DNA of 34,445 nucleotides from Nitrosomonas sp. (lineage in GTDB: Bacteria; Pseudomonadota; Gammaproteobacteria; Burkholderiales; Nitrosomonadaceae): NCBI GenBank assembly GCA_023257295.1, contig JALRCN010000161.1, positions 1 to 34,445 on the forward strand, read 5' to 3'. A model generated the notes under the pieces. The model saw only the letters and a program-made list of their open reading frames with translations. It had not been told where the DNA came from and ran no database searches. Shown here one piece after another: positions 1 through 9,678 of the stretch. Position 1 is the stretch's first letter. Each line of letters begins with the position of its first letter. A program made the position numbers and the translations under genes.

Positions 1-2
1 CG

Positions 3-1238
3 CCGACACTTTCCACGTTATATCTCGATAAACCGATGCAAGGCCATACGCTGATGCAGACCATCGCCCGCGCCAATCGCGTGACGTCGTGGAAGATTAA
101 CGAGGTGGAGAAGCGCAACGGAGAAATTGTGGATTACTACAATGTGTTCCGCAACATGAAGCTGGCACTGAAAGATTACGCACAAGGCGGCGACGAGACC
201 GAACCGCCGGTTAAGGAAAAAACGGAACTGTTTCGTTTGCTAGATGATGCGATTGAACAGGGCTTTGCGTTTTGCCACGAGAAGGCGGTTGCGTTGCGTG
301 AAGTGTCGGGAAGCGACGATGTTTTCAAGCAGGTCGGGCGATTTGAATCGTTTGCCGACACTTTGCTGGCAAACGATGAGTGGCGCAAGAGTTTCAACAT
401 GTATGAGAACACCATCACGTCGCTGTATGAAGCGTGCAAGCCGGAGGTTCTTGGGTATGGCAAAGGGCGTGAAGTGGCGGCGTTTCAGTATTTGCGCGGC
501 GTGATCGAAGCGCATATCGAACAGAAGGACATCGACGCGATCAGCTTGAAGATTGCCGAGTTGCTGGATGAAAGTGTAGTGGTGGATGGCGCAGAAGTGC
601 TTAAAGCACAACAAAACGATGCGGAATATCAGATTATTCAAAAGGGCAAAACCTGGGATTTGAGCAAAATCAATTTCGACAAATTACGCGAGGAATTCAA
701 ACAAGCGCCATACAAACATATCGAGATCGCCGATTTGCGCGCTTTTTTGCAACATAAATTGGAATTGATGCTGCAGCAGAATGCAACGCGAACAGATTTT
801 GCCCAGCGCTTGCAGCAGATTATTGATCAATATAATGCTGGCGGTTCCTCTACTGAAGACTACTACGAAAAACTGATGCAATATGCCGAGACCGTGCACG
901 CGGAAGAAGAACGCCATATTCGCGAAGGCTTGAGCGAGGATGAGCTGGAATTGTTCGATTTGCTGAAAAAAGACAAAATGACGCAGGACGAAACACAAAA
1001 AGTAAAATTGGCCGCGAAATCGTTACTGCATCGCTTACTGGAAGAACGTCCCCGTGTGTTGGTGCAGGATTGGTACAAGGATACGCAAACGCAGAAAACG
1101 GTTCGATCGGCGGTCGAGAAAATACTGGATCGCGATTTGCCGGAAAGCTATGACCGCGTGCTATTCCGCGAGAAATGCGACAATGTGTTTCATCTGGTGT
1201 TGGAATATGCCAGTCATGGTCGAAAGTGGGCGGCTTAA
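3..1238 (+). CDS. hsdR: Type I restriction enzyme R subunit (HsdR), C-terminal part; gene starts upstream of the window
   Basis: Frame is open to the window edge (..PTLSTLYLDKPMQGHTLMQTIARANRV..), with an SF2 helicase motif VI-like QTIARANRV typical of HsdR; ends in a helical C-terminal region. Confidence 0.85.
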   Translation, partial: PTLSTLYLDKPMQGHTLMQTIARANRVTSWKINEVEKRNGEIVDYYNVFRNMKLALKDYAQGGDETEPPVKEKTELFRLLDDAIEQGFAFCHEKAVALREVSGSDDVFKQVGRFESFADTLLANDEWRKSFNMYENTITSLYEACKPEVLGYGKGREVAAFQYLRGVIEAHIEQKDIDAISLKIAELLDESVVVDGAEVLKAQQNDAEYQIIQKGKTWDLSKINFDKLREEFKQAPYKHIEIADLRAFLQHKLELMLQQNATRTDFAQRLQQIIDQYNAGGSSTEDYYEKLMQYAETVHAEEERHIREGLSEDELELFDLLKKDKMTQDETQKVKLAAKSLLHRLLEERPRVLVQDWYKDTQTQKTVRSAVEKILDRDLPESYDRVLFREKCDNVFHLVLEYASHGRKWAA

Positions 1239-1249
1239 CAGACAGAAAA

Positions 1250-1792
1250 TTATATTTCAGGCATCACCCAGGCTTTCCATCCCGCCAAGCACAGCAACGT
1301 AAAGAATGCCGCCAGGATATCGTCGAACATGACACCGAATCCGCCTTTGATCCGATGGTCGTAATAGCGGATGGGTTGCGGTTTTGCGATGTCGAAGAGG
1401 CGGAACAATGCGAATGCGGCCAATTGCCATGTCCAATGATTCGGCGTGAAGTACAGCACCAGCAGAAAAGCAACCGTTTCGTCCCAAACCATGCCGCCGT
1501 GATCTGGGTCGCCCAATGCTTGGCCGCTGAGGCCGCAGGCCCAGATACCGGCGATAAAAAAAATGTCGATCAGCAGTAACAGGGCAAAGGGCGTCAAATA
1601 ATAATCGAGAACCCAGAACAACGGAAAGGCGACAAGCGTGCCCACCGTGCCCGGCGCAAACGGGCTGAGACCGGCGCCACCCGAGAATGCGATGAAATAG
1701 GCGGGATGGCTGTAGACCAGATCGAGGGTCGGTCTGAATGACGCCGGTTGCGCGCTGGAGAAATTATCGGTTTCCGGTGCTGAAGTGGTCAT
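1250..1792 (-). CDS. pgpA: Phosphatidylglycerophosphatase A
   Basis: FSGGAGLSPFAPGTVGTL..., DDILAAFF motifs characteristic of PgpA; overlaps the 3' end of thiL. Confidence 0.93.
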   Translation of the reverse strand: MTTSAPETDNFSSAQPASFRPTLDLVYSHPAYFIAFSGGAGLSPFAPGTVGTLVAFPLFWVLDYYLTPFALLLLIDIFFIAGIWACGLSGQALGDPDHGGMVWDETVAFLLVLYFTPNHWTWQLAAFALFRLFDIAKPQPIRYYDHRIKGGFGVMFDDILAAFFTLLCLAGWKAWVMPEI

Positions 1793-2750
1793 AGCCTGTG
1801 GTCTCCAATGTCATGGTTTTGCCTTGCGCATCTTTTACGATCAAGCCTTCGCCCGATGAAATTTCGCCGATGCAAGTAAGCGGCATGCGCAGTTCTGCGG
1901 CAAGCATTGTAATTTTCGCGCGGTGCGCTGTCGGCGCGGTGAAGCATAATTCGTAATCGTCGCCGCCAGCCAACAGACAAGCCATCGCCACAGATTGTGG
2001 CAAGCGCTTTTTCAGAACCGGCGAGCAAGGGATGCTGTGCAGATGAATGACGGCAGATTTTTCCGAGTTCTGTAGGATATGGCCCAGATCCGCAACGAGT
2101 CCATCGGAAATATCGATTGCGCTGTGCGCCAAGCCGATGAGCCGCCGTCCCAATTCGATTCGCGGTGCCGGGGTTAATAATGCGGGTAAGCATTGGTCGA
2201 TTTCATCGGGGTTCAGCACAATTTTTCCAAGGAGGTGCTGCAAAGCCAGTGCGGCATCTCCCAGTGTGCCGGAGACCCAGATGTCGTCGCCGGATTTTGC
2301 GCCGCTGCGGCGTAACGCTTTTTCTTTCTCGACTTCTCCTAGGATTTGCACGCAGATATTCAGCGGCCCAGCGGTAGTGTCGCCGCCGATGAGTTCGACA
2401 TGATGCTGTTCTGCCAATGCGAAAAATCCTGCGCTGAATTGTTGCAACCAAGTTTGATTTTGTTGTGCCAGCGTTTCTGGTAGGGTCAGTGCCAGCAGTG
2501 CCCAGCGAGGTTTTGCGCCCATCGCCGCCATATCGGACAGATTGACGGCGAGCGATTTATGCCCGAGACGATAAGGGTCGGTATCGGCAAAGAAATGCTT
2601 GCCGCATACCAGCGTATCGGTGGAGATAGCGAGTTCGTTACCGGGAGTGATGTCGATTAGCGCGGCATCGTCGCCGATTCCAAGCGCCGCATTCGATGCG
2701 GCGCGTTTGAAATAGCGGCGGATGATATCGAATTCGGAGTTCACGCTGAC
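1764..2750 (-). CDS. thiL: Thiamine-monophosphate kinase
   Basis: EFDIIRRYF...GIGDDAALI...STDTLVCGKHFF...GGDTTAGPL...DISDGLVADLGHI...GGDDYELCFTAP. Likely GTG start near 2750; the ATG at 2855 would overlap nusB heavily. Confidence 0.93.
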   Translation of the reverse strand, partial: VSVNSEFDIIRRYFKRAASNAALGIGDDAALIDITPGNELAISTDTLVCGKHFFADTDPYRLGHKSLAVNLSDMAAMGAKPRWALLALTLPETLAQQNQTWLQQFSAGFFALAEQHHVELIGGDTTAGPLNICVQILGEVEKEKALRRSGAKSGDDIWVSGTLGDAALALQHLLGKIVLNPDEIDQCLPALLTPAPRIELGRRLIGLAHSAIDISDGLVADLGHILQNSEKSAVIHLHSIPCSPVLKKRLPQSVAMACLLAGGDDYELCFTAPTAHRAKITMLAAELRMPLTCIGEISSGEGLIVKDAQGKTMTLETTGYDHFSTGNR

Positions 2751-2757
2751 AATGGTT

Positions 2758-3261
2758 TTATATCTGTTTCTTGGCTTGCTTGTGGGCTTCGATCTCAACG
2801 CTGCGCAATTGGATGGCCAGCTTGTCCAATACGCCGTTGACATATTTGTGTCCATCGGTACCGCCGTAGGTTCTGGCCAGTTCGATGGCTTCGTTGATGA
2901 TGGCGCGATAGGGGATTTCCGGGTGATGGATTAATTCGTACGCGCTGAGCAATAAAATGGCCGCTTCAACCGGGCTCAACTCGTTCAAAGAGCGATCCAG
3001 ATAAGGTTGGATGGCTTGTTCCAGTGCGGCGCTGTGTTGGATTGCGCCGTGCAGTGCTTGCGTGAAAAATTTTATATCGATATGCTTGAAATCGTCGGAT
3101 TCACGCAATTGTTGCTCGATAAAGTCGGCGCTGCCACCAGCTACGCGCCATTGATAGATACCTTGCACCGCGAATTCGCGGGCAATTCTGCGGCGGCTTT
3201 TGATTTTTTCGGTATTTGGGCGGCCAGCGGTAAGGTCGGGTTCTGTCAAGGCGTCGCTCAT
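2758..3261 (-). CDS. nusB: Transcription antitermination factor NusB
   Basis: [15 protein letters not shown]...[17 protein letters not shown]...[34 protein letters not shown]; start overlaps ribH stop region. Confidence 0.95.
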   Translation of the reverse strand: MSDALTEPDLTAGRPNTEKIKSRRRIAREFAVQGIYQWRVAGGSADFIEQQLRESDDFKHIDIKFFTQALHGAIQHSAALEQAIQPYLDRSLNELSPVEAAILLLSAYELIHHPEIPYRAIINEAIELARTYGGTDGHKYVNGVLDKLAIQLRSVEIEAHKQAKKQI

Positions 3262-3740
3262 AAATCGGTTTCGTCGATATTGATATGCAGATTGGCCATT
3301 TCCAGCGCAACGCGGGCTGCATCTGCGCCTTTCTGGCTCATGCGCGCAATCGCCTGATCGTCGTCATCGGTCGTTAAAATGCCGTTTGCGATGGGCACGC
3401 CAGTTTCCAATTGCGCTATTGTGATGCCGTGCGCAGATTCGTTGGCGACGATTTCGAAATGATAGGTGTCGCCACGAATGACAGCACCGAGTGCAATCAA
3501 TGCGTCGAATTGATCCGACAGTGCGAGTTTTTTCAATGCCAGCGGGATTTCCAATGCGCCTGGTACGGTGATCAATAGCAGATTCGCATCCTGTACGCCG
3601 TTCTTTTTTAATTCTGCGGTACAAGCGCCGAGCAGCCCTTCGCCGATATCGAGGTTAAAGCGGCTCATGACAATGCCGATGCGTAACTCGGATCCGTTGA
3701 AAATCGGTTCAAACTCAAGGATGTCGTCGTAGTGCGCCAT
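3258..3740 (-). CDS. ribH: 6,7-dimethyl-8-ribityllumazine synthase
   Basis: IGIVMSRFN...[15 protein letters not shown]...[27 protein letters not shown]...[18 protein letters not shown]. Confidence 0.96.
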   Translation of the reverse strand: MAHYDDILEFEPIFNGSELRIGIVMSRFNLDIGEGLLGACTAELKKNGVQDANLLLITVPGALEIPLALKKLALSDQFDALIALGAVIRGDTYHFEIVANESAHGITIAQLETGVPIANGILTTDDDDQAIARMSQKGADAARVALEMANLHINIDETDL

Positions 3741-3789
3741 AATGAATTCCTTTATTGCTGTAAGTTGATGTCATGTTGCTGCGATTGGT

Positions 3790-4881
3790 TTATTTTTCAA
3801 CGTAACGGGTTACTTCCAGCCCGAATCCCGTTACGCTTGGCATTTTTCTCGGTGTTGCCATCAAGCGCATTTTGCCCACGTTGAGATCCTTAAGGATTTG
3901 CGCGCCGATGCCGTGATCGCGCAAATCCGTTTTGGGTGGATGGGGAAGATGCGATTCTTTCAATTGTACTCGCTCGATCAGTTTCGCCGGACTTTCTTTG
4001 CGATGCAGTAGCACAATGACGCCGCGTTTTGCTTCCGCGATCAATTGCATTGCGTCGTGAATGCTCCAGGAATGTGTGCTGTCCTGAATATCCAGCAGAT
4101 CGACCACGGATAGCGGCTCGTGCACTCGCACCAGCGTTTCGGTCGACGGATCGATTTCGCCTTTAACCAGCGCCAGATGCGTGGTGTTCGCGATTTCGTC
4201 GCGGTAGGCGATCAGCAGAAATTCGCCGTACAAAGTTTGAATGGCGCGTTGCGCAGCGCGGGTCACCAAGCTTTCGGTTTGGCTGCGGTATTCGATCAAA
4301 TCTGCAATGGCGCCGATTTTGAGTCGATGCTTGTGCGCAAATTCGATCAGATCCGGCAAACGCGCCATGCTGCCGTCTTCTTTCAGGATTTCGCAAATCA
4401 CCGAAGCCGGTGTCAATCCTGCCATGCGGGTCAAATCGCAACCCGCTTCGGTATGTCCGGCGCGTACCAGGACGCCGCCTTTTTGTGCCATTAATGGAAA
4501 AATATGTCCCGGTTGCACAATATCTTGCGGCTTGGCGTCGGGTTTGACGGCAACTTGGATAGTGTGCGCGCGATCGGCAGCGGAAATGCCTGTTGTGACG
4601 CCGCTCGCCGCTTCGATGGAGAGTGTGAAATTGGTGCCCAGCGGCGCGCGATTGGTCGATACCATCAGCGGCAGATCCAATTGGTGGCAACGCTCTTCGG
4701 TCAAGGTCAGGCAAATCAACCCGCGTCCGTGCGTGGCCATGAAATTGATCGCTTCCGGCGTTACGAAATCGGCGGCCAATACCAGATCTCCTTCGTTCTC
4801 GCGTTCTTCTTCGTCGACCAAAATCACCATCTTGCCTTGTTTTAGATCGGAAACGATTTCGTGAATGGCGCTGATGCTCAT
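3790..4881 (-). CDS. ribBA: 3,4-dihydroxy-2-butanone-4-phosphate synthase with C-terminal GTP cyclohydrolase II-like domain
   Basis: [40 protein letters not shown]...GHTEAGCDL (RibB) followed by a degenerate GCHII-like domain ([36 protein letters not shown]). Confidence 0.93.
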   Translation of the reverse strand: MSISAIHEIVSDLKQGKMVILVDEEERENEGDLVLAADFVTPEAINFMATHGRGLICLTLTEERCHQLDLPLMVSTNRAPLGTNFTLSIEAASGVTTGISAADRAHTIQVAVKPDAKPQDIVQPGHIFPLMAQKGGVLVRAGHTEAGCDLTRMAGLTPASVICEILKEDGSMARLPDLIEFAHKHRLKIGAIADLIEYRSQTESLVTRAAQRAIQTLYGEFLLIAYRDEIANTTHLALVKGEIDPSTETLVRVHEPLSVVDLLDIQDSTHSWSIHDAMQLIAEAKRGVIVLLHRKESPAKLIERVQLKESHLPHPPKTDLRDHGIGAQILKDLNVGKMRLMATPRKMPSVTGFGLEVTRYVEK

Positions 4882-4896
4882 GAATAATAATCCCGG

Positions 4897-5496
4897 TTAA
4901 GCATTTAATAATCGCGCGACATAACGTGCCAGCATATCGGTTTCCAGATTCACCGCCATGCCAGGGGAGAGTGATTGTAAATTGGTCATGGCCAAGGTGT
5001 GCTGGATCAGGTTTACCGAAAATTGATTGCCTTCGATCCGGTTAACCGTCAAACTCACGCCGTTGACGGTAATTGAACCTTTTTGTGCGATGAAGCGCAA
5101 TAGCGGTTGCGGCGCGCGTACGATCAGTTCGATGCATTCGCCGACGGGTTCGAATTTAACCACAGTGCCGACGGCGTCGACATGACCGCTGACCAGATGA
5201 CCGCCCAGCCGATCCGATAACCGCATGGCCTTTTCCAGATTGACTTGTGCACCGGTTCGATTTAATCCTTGCGTGCAGTTTAATGTTTCCTGCGACACCG
5301 CGACGCTGAACTGGCGGTTATCCAATGCGGTTACCGTTAGGCAAACACCGTTGACCGCAATGCTGTCGCCGAGTTTGACATCGCTCAGATCCAAGCTGCC
5401 GGGAGCAATCGTTAACGCCAACCCGTTGCCGCTTTGTTCGTTCAGGGCAGTGGCTTGCATTATTTCTCCAATTGCTTCGATGATTCCGGTAAACAT
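4897..5496 (-). CDS. ribE: Riboflavin synthase, alpha subunit
   Basis: MFTGIIEAIGEI...DSIAVNGVCLTV...LGGHLVSGHVD...SITVNGVSLTVN...LIQHTLAMTNL. Confidence 0.95.
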   Translation of the reverse strand: MFTGIIEAIGEIMQATALNEQSGNGLALTIAPGSLDLSDVKLGDSIAVNGVCLTVTALDNRQFSVAVSQETLNCTQGLNRTGAQVNLEKAMRLSDRLGGHLVSGHVDAVGTVVKFEPVGECIELIVRAPQPLLRFIAQKGSITVNGVSLTVNRIEGNQFSVNLIQHTLAMTNLQSLSPGMAVNLETDMLARYVARLLNA

Positions 5497-5522
5497 GCTG
5501 AAAGAGATGTAGTCAAATGGTT

Positions 5523-5599
5523 TGGCGCGCCCAACACGATTCGAACGTGCGACCCCCGCCTTCGGAGGGCGGTACTCTATCCAGCTGAGCTATGGGCGC
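5523..5599 (-). tRNA. tRNA-Arg (anticodon CCG), CCA encoded
   Basis: Minus strand GCGCCCATAGCTCAGCTGGATAGAGTACCGCCCTCCGAAGGCGGGGGTCGCACGTTCGAATCGTGTTGGGCGCGCCA: complete acceptor (GCGCCCA/TGGGCGC), D-arm, anticodon stem CCGCC/GGCGG with loop CTCCGAA, variable and T arms (GTTCGAATC). Confidence 0.97.
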
Positions 5600-5636
5600 T
5601 AGAATGAAAAATAGCTATCGCCATTTCCGGGCGACA

Positions 5637-5665
5637 GGATAACCGCTTTTATTATTCTCGTCCAA
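5637..5665 (-). promoter_or_regulatory. Candidate sigma70 promoter for tRNA-Arg (-35 TTGGAC, 17-bp spacer, -10 TTATCC, GC-rich discriminator)
   Basis: Reverse complement of GTCCAA (5660-5665) and GGATAA (5637-5642) with a 17-bp spacer, followed by TGTCGCCCGG. Confidence 0.45.
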
Positions 5666-5689
5666 CCCGATCGAATATCCGAGGACTGT

Positions 5690-6988
5690 TTAGTTTTTCT
5701 CAGCGGGCTTGATTTCCGTTTCCGTGATCGCAGGAAAAATTTTGACCGTTTTTACGACCCGATCCTTGGTTTGGATAATTTCCATCGGATACCCGGCGAT
5801 ATTGAGGCCGGTTCCGGCTTCCGGGATGTCTTCAAAGTATTCGAGGATCAGGCCGTTTAGGGTCTTCGGGCCGTCCAGCGGGAATTGGAAATCGAGTTTG
5901 CGATTGAGTTCGCGCAACAGTGTGCTGCCTTCGACGATGAAACTGCCGTCTTCTTGCTTTGCGAAGGTGCTGGTTTGGCTGGGTGCTTGCGTCGTGAACT
6001 CGCCGATGATTTCCTCGATGATGTCTTCCAGCGTGACCAATCCCATCCATTCTCCATATTCGTCGACAACGAGGCCGACGCGTTTTTGGTTTTCCTGGAA
6101 CAGGTGCAATTGCGAGAACAGCGATGTGCCTGACGGAATAAAATACGGTTTGCGCATCACTTTTTCCAGCGAGGTTGCGGTTATTTTGCCGCTTTGCATT
6201 TGATTGAGCACTTTGCGTACGTGCACGATGCCGACTATGTTGTCCATGCGTTCGCGATAAATCGGCAGACGCGTGTGATGACAGGTCAGCAATTGCGCAT
6301 GAATGACATCGTCATCCGCATCGAGATTGATCGCTTCGATTTGGCTGCGCGGTACGATGACATCGTCGACGGTGATTTTTTCCAGATCGAACAAATTCAA
6401 CAGGATGCTTTGGTGCTTATGCTGAATGAAATGGCCGCCTTCCAATACCAGTGTCCGGAGTTCTTCCGTGCTGATTTTTTGCTGCAATTCGCCTTGTTGC
6501 GGTTTAAGGCGGAACAATATCAGCAGTGCGCTGACGAACAGATTCACGAACCATACGATGGGATAACAAACGATCAGCAACGGTGTCAGCACATAACTCG
6601 AAGCCAAAGCAATGCGCTCGGGATATGCGGCGGCGATGACTTTGGGTGTGATTTCGCTGAATACCAGAATGGCGAATGTTACCGCGATGGTTCCCAGGAA
6701 TAAGGCGAAATCGTCGTGCGCAAACAGCGTGGCGACGATGATGGCCACTAACGTGGCCGATGCGGTATTCAGCAGATTGTTGCCCAGCAAAATGACGCCT
6801 AACAGTCGGTCGGTCTTCTCGAGCAATTTGATCGTCAGCCGCGCGCCGCGATGGCCTTGTTTGGCAAGATGGCGCAACCGGTAGCGGTTGATCGCCATCA
6901 TGCTGGTTTCCGATAGCGAAAAAAAGCCGGATAGAATCAATAAAATCGCCAATGCGATCAGCATGATATGAAGCGGCAAGTCTTCCAA
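5690..6988 (-). CDS. CNNM/CorB-type membrane protein (DUF21 + CBS pair + CorC/HlyC domain)
   Basis: N-terminal TM region LILSGFFSLSETSMMAINRYRLRHLAKQGHRGA; VPRSQIEAINLD; TRLPIYRERMDNIVGIVHVRKVL; GLVVDEYGEWMGLVTLEDIIEEIIGEF. Confidence 0.92.
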   Translation of the reverse strand: MEDLPLHIMLIALAILLILSGFFSLSETSMMAINRYRLRHLAKQGHRGARLTIKLLEKTDRLLGVILLGNNLLNTASATLVAIIVATLFAHDDFALFLGTIAVTFAILVFSEITPKVIAAAYPERIALASSYVLTPLLIVCYPIVWFVNLFVSALLILFRLKPQQGELQQKISTEELRTLVLEGGHFIQHKHQSILLNLFDLEKITVDDVIVPRSQIEAINLDADDDVIHAQLLTCHHTRLPIYRERMDNIVGIVHVRKVLNQMQSGKITATSLEKVMRKPYFIPSGTSLFSQLHLFQENQKRVGLVVDEYGEWMGLVTLEDIIEEIIGEFTTQAPSQTSTFAKQEDGSFIVEGSTLLRELNRKLDFQFPLDGPKTLNGLILEYFEDIPEAGTGLNIAGYPMEIIQTKDRVVKTVKIFPAITETEIKPAEKN

Positions 6989-7061
6989 CGGTTACCTCTG
7001 CAGGAGTGAGAAAGGATTGATCGATACACCTCTATTTCGAATCCGGCAATGCCTGAGTTTG

Positions 7062-7559
7062 TCAAACATGACTATCATCATCGGGTTGTACCAGAAAAAT
7101 AAGGACGATGGCAATGATGATCACCAGCCGGAATGCCGCTTGCTGTGCATTGGCTACGTCGGATTGCCACATCAAGAACCATTCTCCGCCGATTGTCATG
7201 AATCCGGTGAACCATAACAAAAAGCCCAGCATCAATCCTAAAATCGGTATGCGTTTAGCCTGATTGAATGCAAGCGGATCGTCGATATTTTTGTAAAGGC
7301 GTAACCCGCCTATCCAGCAACAAGCCGCTATGGCGATTTCCGCGCAGATAATCATGCCGTAAACGGCATGATGAATGAACGGCGATTCGATGGCACGCCA
7401 CATCGATCGATTATCGGCGAAGGTCGTGTCCATCGTCAGGACATGCGTGACGAGGAAGAAGTTGGCGTTGTAATCGGTGATATTGCCGAGAGCAACCAGC
7501 GATGCGTATAACGCAAAAGACAGCACCATCGAAACTTTGCATAGCCTGGTATACATCAT
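7062..7559 (-). CDS. DUF2165 family small integral membrane protein
   Basis: Internal start MMYTRLCKVSMVLSFALYASLVALGNITDYNANFFLVTHVLTMDTTF...MWRAI...; four predicted TM segments. The upstream part of the 254-aa ORF is antisense to the Tim44-like gene. Confidence 0.78.
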   Translation of the reverse strand: MMYTRLCKVSMVLSFALYASLVALGNITDYNANFFLVTHVLTMDTTFADNRSMWRAIESPFIHHAVYGMIICAEIAIAACCWIGGLRLYKNIDDPLAFNQAKRIPILGLMLGFLLWFTGFMTIGGEWFLMWQSDVANAQQAAFRLVIIIAIVLIFLVQPDDDSHV

Positions 7560-7638
7560 TGATCTACCCGGGTCGAGCGAGTCGGCGGCATAAGCGGCCC
7601 GATTGCCGGGTAGGGGCGGTGCAAATTTGACGGGCCTA

Positions 7639-8499
7639 TTAAGATACCTGCTGGATACCGGCCAGAAGCCAGGTGGCTTGCGGATCTTTGAGGTTTTTTT
7701 GCACATGCCAGATTTCATCGAATGCGTCCGGTTCGCCATCGGGCAGATCGCGTATTTGGCCGGTGAAACGCACACTGGCAATTGCTGCATCGCCGACGGT
7801 TTCCACTTCCAGCAGATTGGCATCAATGAACATTACTTCCGATTGCTGGTGAGGGCCATCCCTTTCCTTAATTTGCGCGTCGATTTCCGCGAGCATTTCC
7901 GGCGTGGTGTAATCGCGGATTTCTTCAATATCGCCGCGATCATGTGCGGCTTGCAGGGCGATGAACGATGCTTTGGCATGCTTCAGAAACGGTTCCACTT
8001 TAAAATCCGCCGGAATGTTAGGTTGTTGCGTTGCGCTATTGCCGGTATTTGCTGCCGCAGGCGAAAATGGCGGCGGCGTGAAGCGGTCTTGCGCCGCGGT
8101 GTTCATGCCTCCCGAATATTGCATCGCGGGCGATTGCTGTTCCGTGCGCGGTTTGCGCATCATGCGGATAATGAAGAATACTCCGCCGATCAATAGCGCT
8201 ATGATCAGCATGTCCATCATATTGATGTTTTCGAATGCGCCGCCCATAAACAGCGCTGCCAATAAACCGCCTGCGGCGAGACCGGCTAATGCACCGCCCC
8301 ATTTGCTGCCCGTGCTAGGCGCTGCTGCGGGTGCGGCGGCAGGTGCTTGTTTCGGGCTTGGTGCGGTTTGTTGCTGATTAATCGATTGACGTTGCGTGCC
8401 GAGATTCTTGCCGCCGCCCATACGCTTCGCTTCCGCATCGAATGCGAACAATCCAAAACTGAGAAAAGCGATGGTCAGAAAGGTGAGTGTTTGCTTCAT
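7639..8499 (-). CDS. Tim44-like domain protein (exported or membrane-anchored)
   Basis: Signal-like N-terminus MKQTLTFLTIAFLSFGLFAFDAEAKRMGGGKNLG, Gln/Pro/Ala linker, two hydrophobic stretches, C-terminal Tim44-like domain (AKASFIALQAAHDRGDIEEIRDYTTPEMLAEI...DEIWHVQKNL). Confidence 0.88.
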   Translation of the reverse strand: MKQTLTFLTIAFLSFGLFAFDAEAKRMGGGKNLGTQRQSINQQQTAPSPKQAPAAAPAAAPSTGSKWGGALAGLAAGGLLAALFMGGAFENINMMDMLIIALLIGGVFFIIRMMRKPRTEQQSPAMQYSGGMNTAAQDRFTPPPFSPAAANTGNSATQQPNIPADFKVEPFLKHAKASFIALQAAHDRGDIEEIRDYTTPEMLAEIDAQIKERDGPHQQSEVMFIDANLLEVETVGDAAIASVRFTGQIRDLPDGEPDAFDEIWHVQKNLKDPQATWLLAGIQQVS

Positions 8500-8563
8500 G
8501 GTTGTTTCCTCAAACCGGTGTTAAAAATTCGAGTATAGCATCAATCCGGTCGTGGTCAATTTC

Positions 8564-8992
8564 TCACCGCAGCAATAGCAAGCGCGGAACGGCATCGGCA
8601 CCGATCCGTACAATCGCATTTTGATTAAATTGCCGCCCGATGAATTGTGCGGTATCCGGATCGATACCGGACACAAAAAAACTTTTTTCGGCAGGCCATT
8701 GTGCGCATGGATCGATGTTCGACCCTTCGACGATGGAATAGCCTTGATGTTGCAGGCAATGTCGTAACGATCGGTGCGCCGTCAAATTTTCCTCAATGGG
8801 CAATGGCCGACTGAAAGGGTTATAGGCACTGACGATGGCCGCATGACGCGAATTCGTATCCTGCAACAGCAAGGCAAGTGGTGCCGAAAATGTATCGATA
8901 CGCAAGTAAACCGGCTCAGGGAAGGTGTCGATCCGGTAAATCGTTTTTGCGTAACTATCGACAAGCTGTTGAGGAATTGTCGAATGTGCCAT
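8564..8992 (-). CDS. DUF3293 domain-containing protein
   Basis: YAKTIYRI...ALLLQDTNSRHAAIVSAYNPFSRPLPIEENLTAHRSLRHCLQHQGYSIVEGSNIDPCAQWPAEKSFFVSGID: matches the usual DUF3293 pattern from memory. Confidence 0.72.
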   Translation of the reverse strand: MAHSTIPQQLVDSYAKTIYRIDTFPEPVYLRIDTFSAPLALLLQDTNSRHAAIVSAYNPFSRPLPIEENLTAHRSLRHCLQHQGYSIVEGSNIDPCAQWPAEKSFFVSGIDPDTAQFIGRQFNQNAIVRIGADAVPRLLLLR

Positions 8993-9009
8993 GAATAAAA
9001 AGGGTATGC

Positions 9010-9570
9010 TTATTCGTGCCTATGACCTTGATGCGCATGGTCGTGAGAATTGTCCTGTGCAGTTTGGATAATTTGCCGATATTGCTCCGGCGTCATCGCA
9101 TTCAATTCAAGTACGAAAGCCGCTATCGCCCAAATGCTGTCGTCGTCGTGGCTGAGTCCCCATGCTGGCATCGCGGTCATTTTTAGGCCATTCTTGATCA
9201 CCCAAAAATAAGCCTTGGCGCGTTCCAGTTTTTCGGTTTGATCCTTAATCGGTGCACGCTCGAAAAACTTGGGTGCTTGCGGGTACAATCCAAGCGATAA
9301 TTCGGTTGGTTGCATGCCTGGCGCAAGATGGCAGATAGTGCACATTGCGCTGTAATGCTCGGCACCTTGTAAACGTATCCATTCGTTGTCCATTGCGGGT
9401 ACTTGCTGTTCCTTGGCGCGTGCTTCGATTGAGTTGTTTCGTACCCAGGCGATGATTTTCTCGGTGATCGCCCAGTGTTTTTCCGTAGCTGCCATGTTAT
9501 ATGCGCCCGAGCTAAGTGTGATAAAGACAAGAATTGCTGATGTCACTAGAAAGCCAATAATCTTTTTCAT
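9010..9570 (-). CDS. Monoheme c-type cytochrome, membrane-anchored or secreted
   Basis: N-terminal hydrophobic segment (MKKIIGFLVTSAILVFITLSSGAY), single CxxCH (MCTICHLAPGM), downstream candidate Met ligands (MTAMPAWG). Confidence 0.85.
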   Translation of the reverse strand: MKKIIGFLVTSAILVFITLSSGAYNMAATEKHWAITEKIIAWVRNNSIEARAKEQQVPAMDNEWIRLQGAEHYSAMCTICHLAPGMQPTELSLGLYPQAPKFFERAPIKDQTEKLERAKAYFWVIKNGLKMTAMPAWGLSHDDDSIWAIAAFVLELNAMTPEQYRQIIQTAQDNSHDHAHQGHRHE

Positions 9571-9678
9571 TTTTGACTCCTTGCAATCAATAAAACAAGA
9601 TCGATACGTTTGGATTGCTTGAAATTTTTGATTGTCGTGCCTGAGGCCCAGTTTCAGCGCAATGCATCAGTGTAATGT

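Noticed and set aside
4163-4714. 183-aa minus-strand ORF
   Set aside because: Alternate frame of ribBA with Arg-rich translation; not coding.
5497-5522. FMN riboswitch upstream of the rib genes
   Set aside because: Only 26 nt separate ribE from the tRNA; no RFN element is possible and none of its conserved segments was seen.
7560-7826. N-terminal extension of the DUF2165 ORF
   Set aside because: Overlaps the Tim44-like gene in another frame; the MMYTRL start at 7559/7556 fits the family.
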